A stretch of 64,000 nt of DNA from Actinomycetota bacterium (GTDB taxonomy: Bacteria; Actinomycetota; Nitriliruptoria; Nitriliruptorales; Nitriliruptoraceae), in the NCBI GenBank assembly GCA_019347575.1, contig JAHWKY010000011.1, positions 1 through 64,000 on the forward strand, read 5' to 3'. Below, one piece after another: positions 63,020 through 64,000 of this stretch. Position 1 is the stretch's first letter; each line of letters begins with the position of its first letter. Made by a program: the position numbers and the translations under genes. Below the pieces are notes generated by a model. The model searched no databases. It was not told where the DNA came from and saw only the letters and a list, made by a program, of their open reading frames with translations.

Positions 63020-64000
63020 GTGAACGCTGAGGACGCCCCGAACCCCCTCGCCCTCCTGCACGAGCGGGGCTACGTCCAGGACGTCACCGACGAGGCCGGG
63101 CTGCGCGAGGCTCTCGCGACCCGACGGGTCACCTTCTACGTCGGCTTCGACCCCTCGGCCCCGAGCCTGCACGCCGGCAACCTCGTCGGGATCATGGCCA
63201 TGGCGTGGCTGCAGCGCCTCGGACACCGACCGATCGCGATCTCGGGCGGGGCGACGGGGCGCATCGGCGATCCCAGCGGGAAGGACGAGGAGCGCGAGCT
63301 GCTCGACGACGCCACGATCGAAGCCAACCTCTCGCGCCACAAGGCCCAGCTCGGGCGCTTCCTCGACCTCTCGCAGCCCGACCGCGGGCTGCTCCTCGAC
63401 AACCACGACTGGCTCGGGGAGTTCAGCTTCCTCGGCTTCCTCCGTGACGTCGGCAAGCACTTCTCGGTCAACGCGATGATCGCGCGCGAGTCGGTCAAGC
63501 GTCGGCTCGAGGAGCGCGAGCAGGGCATCAGCTACACCGAGTTCAGCTACCAGCTGCTGCAGGCGTACGACTTCGCCCACCTCTACGAGGCCGAGGGATG
63601 CATCCTCCAGGGTGGCGGCTCCGACCAGTGGGGCAACATCGTCGCTGGCGTCGACCTGATCCGCCGCATGCACGGGGGTGAGGCCTTCGGCCTGACCTGG
63701 CCGCTGTTGACCACCGCGTCGGGCCAGAAGTTCGGCAAGTCCGCTGGCAACGCCGTCTGGCTCGACCCCGACATGACCTCGCCCTACGCCTGGTACCAGT
63801 ACTGGCTCAACACCGAGGACGGCGACGTCGAACGCTTCCTCAAGCTGTTCACGTTCCTCGATCTCGACGAGGTCGGAGCGATCGTCACCGAGCACGCTGA
63901 GGCACCGCACCGCCGGCACGGCCAGCGGCGCCTGGCCGAGGAGCTCACCCGCATCGTCCACGGCGCCGACGGTCTCGCCGAGGCGGAGCGCGCGACGGCG
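63020..64000 (+). CDS. tyrS: Tyrosyl-tRNA synthetase, 3' end outside the window
   Basis: 327 residues from GTG 63020, continuing past the right edge. Class I synthetase: HIGH-like PSLHAGNLVGIMAMAWLQRLGH, TyrRS-specific TEFSYQLLQAYDF and LQGGGSDQWGNI, and KMSKS-type KFGKSAGNAVWLD. It charges tRNA-Tyr. The C-terminal S4-like domain lies beyond the window. Confidence 0.95.
   Translation, partial: MNAEDAPNPLALLHERGYVQDVTDEAGLREALATRRVTFYVGFDPSAPSLHAGNLVGIMAMAWLQRLGHRPIAISGGATGRIGDPSGKDEERELLDDATIEANLSRHKAQLGRFLDLSQPDRGLLLDNHDWLGEFSFLGFLRDVGKHFSVNAMIARESVKRRLEEREQGISYTEFSYQLLQAYDFAHLYEAEGCILQGGGSDQWGNIVAGVDLIRRMHGGEAFGLTWPLLTTASGQKFGKSAGNAVWLDPDMTSPYAWYQYWLNTEDGDVERFLKLFTFLDLDEVGAIVTEHAEAPHRRHGQRRLAEELTRIVHGADGLAEAERATA

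Overview
The window is a high-GC (about 70% by eye) actinobacterial chromosome segment that contains the replication origin neighbourhood. Gene order around dnaA is the classic actinobacterial one: on the minus strand dnaA, dnaN, recF, a DUF721/DciA gene, gyrB, gyrA, a DUF3566 membrane protein and tRNA-Ile; on the plus strand rpmH, rnpA, yidD, yidC, jag, rsmG, parA and parB, with two parS sites. Further out comes the cwlM / trxA / trxB / anti-sigma / sigM / kinase / DUF6049 / Nudix / CCA-transferase block, which matches the mycobacterial order. Proteasome or mycolate genes are not seen. A deep-branching actinobacterium of the Nitriliruptoria or Acidimicrobiia type is possible, but that placement is inference.

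Region 1-12,266 is an accessory segment, entirely minus-strand up to 11.3 kb. It holds secreted hydrolases and other exported proteins (CocE-type hydrolase, M14 carboxypeptidase, a beta-propeller protein, a small exported protein), an orphan histidine kinase and a small winged-helix regulator. Three of the exported genes share a 17-bp inverted repeat in their leaders, and three share a pre-peptidase-like domain. The region is rich in broken genes: a frameshift between signal peptide and body in the CocE gene, tandem decayed copies of the propeller gene, and a frameshifted DUF5678/retropepsin pair. It ends exactly at the 3' end of tRNA-Ile.

Region 12.3-30.5 kb is the replication and segregation core. 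DnaA-box-like sequences occur on both sides of dnaA (22,285-22,614 and 24,091-24,719); the second region also has a long nested inverted repeat. Region 30.5-48.8 kb holds rpiA, a HAD hydrolase, a Ddl-type ligase coupled to an aminotransferase, the cell-envelope stress block (CwlM, thioredoxin system, SigM-like sigma, anti-sigma, transmembrane Ser/Thr kinase, DUF6049), D-aminoacyl-tRNA deacylase, an isolated PilT, a CCA-adding enzyme and a methyltransferase. In mycobacteria the kinase position is taken by MurJ fused to a pseudokinase; here there is a freestanding kinase and no MurJ.

Region 48.8-64 kb holds a two-module GGDEF/HD-GYP membrane protein, nickel superoxide dismutase with its maturation protease, an MFS carrier, two polyprenyl-linked mannosyltransferase-like proteins, AlaX, a penicillin-acylase-family enzyme with two small coupled genes, and the start of tyrS. 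A double-hairpin repeat family (copies at about 21.0-21.2, 38.4 and 55.3 kb) sits directly behind three minus-strand stop codons. Translational coupling through GTGA, ATGA or TGATG overlaps is very common and supported many start choices.
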